Source: an uncultured Collinsella sp. (GTDB lineage: Bacteria > Actinomycetota > Coriobacteriia > Coriobacteriales > Coriobacteriaceae). Taken from it: a DNA stretch of 5,597 nucleotides. This document shows positions 5,320 through 5,597 of this stretch, piece after piece. Under the pieces are notes generated by a model, which made no database searches, had not been told where the DNA came from, and saw only the letters and a list, made by a program, of their open reading frames with translations. Position 1 is the first letter of the stretch; each line of letters begins with the position of its first letter. Made by a program: the position numbers and the translations under genes. The stretch lies in contig URRN01000136.1 of assembly GCA_900550185.1 (NCBI GenBank), forward strand, positions 1 through 5,597. The letters are read 5' to 3'.

Positions 5320-5357
5320 AAACCGCCCCGTCCTCTACAGAGGACGGGGCGGTTTTT
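5320..5357 (+). terminator. Intrinsic terminator of pepT
   Basis: A perfect 16-bp stem (5320-5335 with 5340-5355), loop TACA, GC-rich core, then a T-run at 5353-5357. It begins 25 bases after the pepT stop codon. The reverse strand ends in only three T, so it acts mainly on pepT transcripts. Confidence 0.93.
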
Positions 5358-5363
5358 GTACAG

Positions 5364-5408
5364 GGAGTGTCCCTAACTGCCGGCAGAAAAGGAACGTCCC
5401 CAAGTGCC
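5364..5408. repeat. Two degenerate copies of a short GTCCC-containing repeat
   Basis: GGAGTGTCCCTAACTGCC starts at 5364 and GGAACGTCCCCAAGTGCC at 5391. They agree at 14 of 18 aligned positions. The core AACGTCCCCAA recurs at 5481-5491 in the large inverted repeat, and its complement occurs at 5448-5458. This resembles a dispersed intergenic repeat family of the REP type, possibly tied to REP-associated tyrosine transposases. That link is from memory and cannot be tested here. Confidence 0.45.
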
Positions 5409-5437
5409 GCAAAATGACGAGATCCACTCTCGCTTTG

Positions 5438-5501
5438 TGGGTAGTCATTGGGGACGTTCTTGTTTGACTAGTCGTTTAAGAACGTCCCCAATGACTACCC
5501 A
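5438..5501. repeat. Perfect 24-bp inverted repeat with 16-base loop
   Basis: Bases 5438-5461 are the exact inverse complement of 5478-5501. The left arm begins TGGGTAGTCATTGGGG and the right arm ends AATGACTACCCA. The loop holds the palindrome GACTAGTC. There is no T-run after either arm, so it does not look like a terminator. GACTAGTCGTT in the loop (5466-5476) recurs inverted as AACGACTAGTC just outside the right arm (5501-5511), giving a second, overlapping pairing. Confidence 0.85.
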
Positions 5502-5597
5502 ACGACTAGTCCGGACCAAGGCAACGCCGATGTTTTGGCAACGACAGACACTATGACCCAATCCGAGGGCGCTAAAAAGATAGGAGCCCCCGCTCGT

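Larger units (their letters stand above)
5358..5597. other. Gene-free region rich in palindromic repeats
   Basis: From the pepT stop to the right edge (about 300 bases) I see no coding gene. After the terminator come several inverted repeats: AGGGA-gtg-TCCCT (5362-5374), CTGCCGGCAG (5377-5386), CGAGA-5-TCTCG (5418-5432) and a perfect 24-bp inverted repeat (5438-5501). The palindrome GACTAGTC occurs twice (5466-5473, 5504-5511). The rest, to 5597, shows no clear signal. The final bases resemble the first arm of a hairpin cut by the window edge. Confidence 0.6.

Noticed and set aside
5362..5511. CRISPR array
   Set aside because: The repeats are few, unequal, palindromic and not separated by regular unique spacers, and no cas gene is present.

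Overview
The window is GC-rich bacterial chromosome with tightly packed genes. Gene types, protein style and codon use suggest an actinobacterial gut anaerobe of the Coriobacteriia, most likely Collinsella or a close relative. That assignment is from memory of the style, because no rRNA or other marker is present.

Layout: positions 1-275 hold no gene I can support. A phosphoglucomutase/phosphomannomutase-family gene occupies 276-1676 on the minus strand. An IS200-type insertion sequence with a single Y1 (HUH) transposase lies at about 1797-2520, also on the minus strand. It sits between the 5' flank of the mutase gene and the terminator of the next operon. That operon (minus strand, 3926 down to 2600) encodes a short DtxR/MntR-family metal-dependent repressor and then a zinc-type homocysteine S-methyltransferase, and ends in a strong intrinsic terminator at 2566-2594. 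A tripeptidase gene (pepT, 4047-5294, plus strand) is divergent from the regulator and has its own strong terminator at 5320-5357. The last 240 bases hold no gene but a cluster of palindromes, including a perfect 24-bp inverted repeat.

The most interesting part is the 120-bp divergent region between the regulator and pepT. It contains a perfect 20-bp inverted repeat (9-bp arms, 2-bp centre) at 3980-3999. The repeat abuts an extended -10 element for pepT and covers the -35 position of a candidate regulator promoter. The simplest reading is an autoregulated operator controlling both directions. It would link a metal-sensing repressor to two metalloenzymes of amino-acid supply: homocysteine methylation (methionine synthesis) and tripeptide hydrolysis. 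This link is inferred from sequence and context. The regulator also combines MntR-type residues (Asp/Glu near the N-terminus) with a DtxR-type cysteine in its metal-binding region, so its metal cannot be assigned by inspection.
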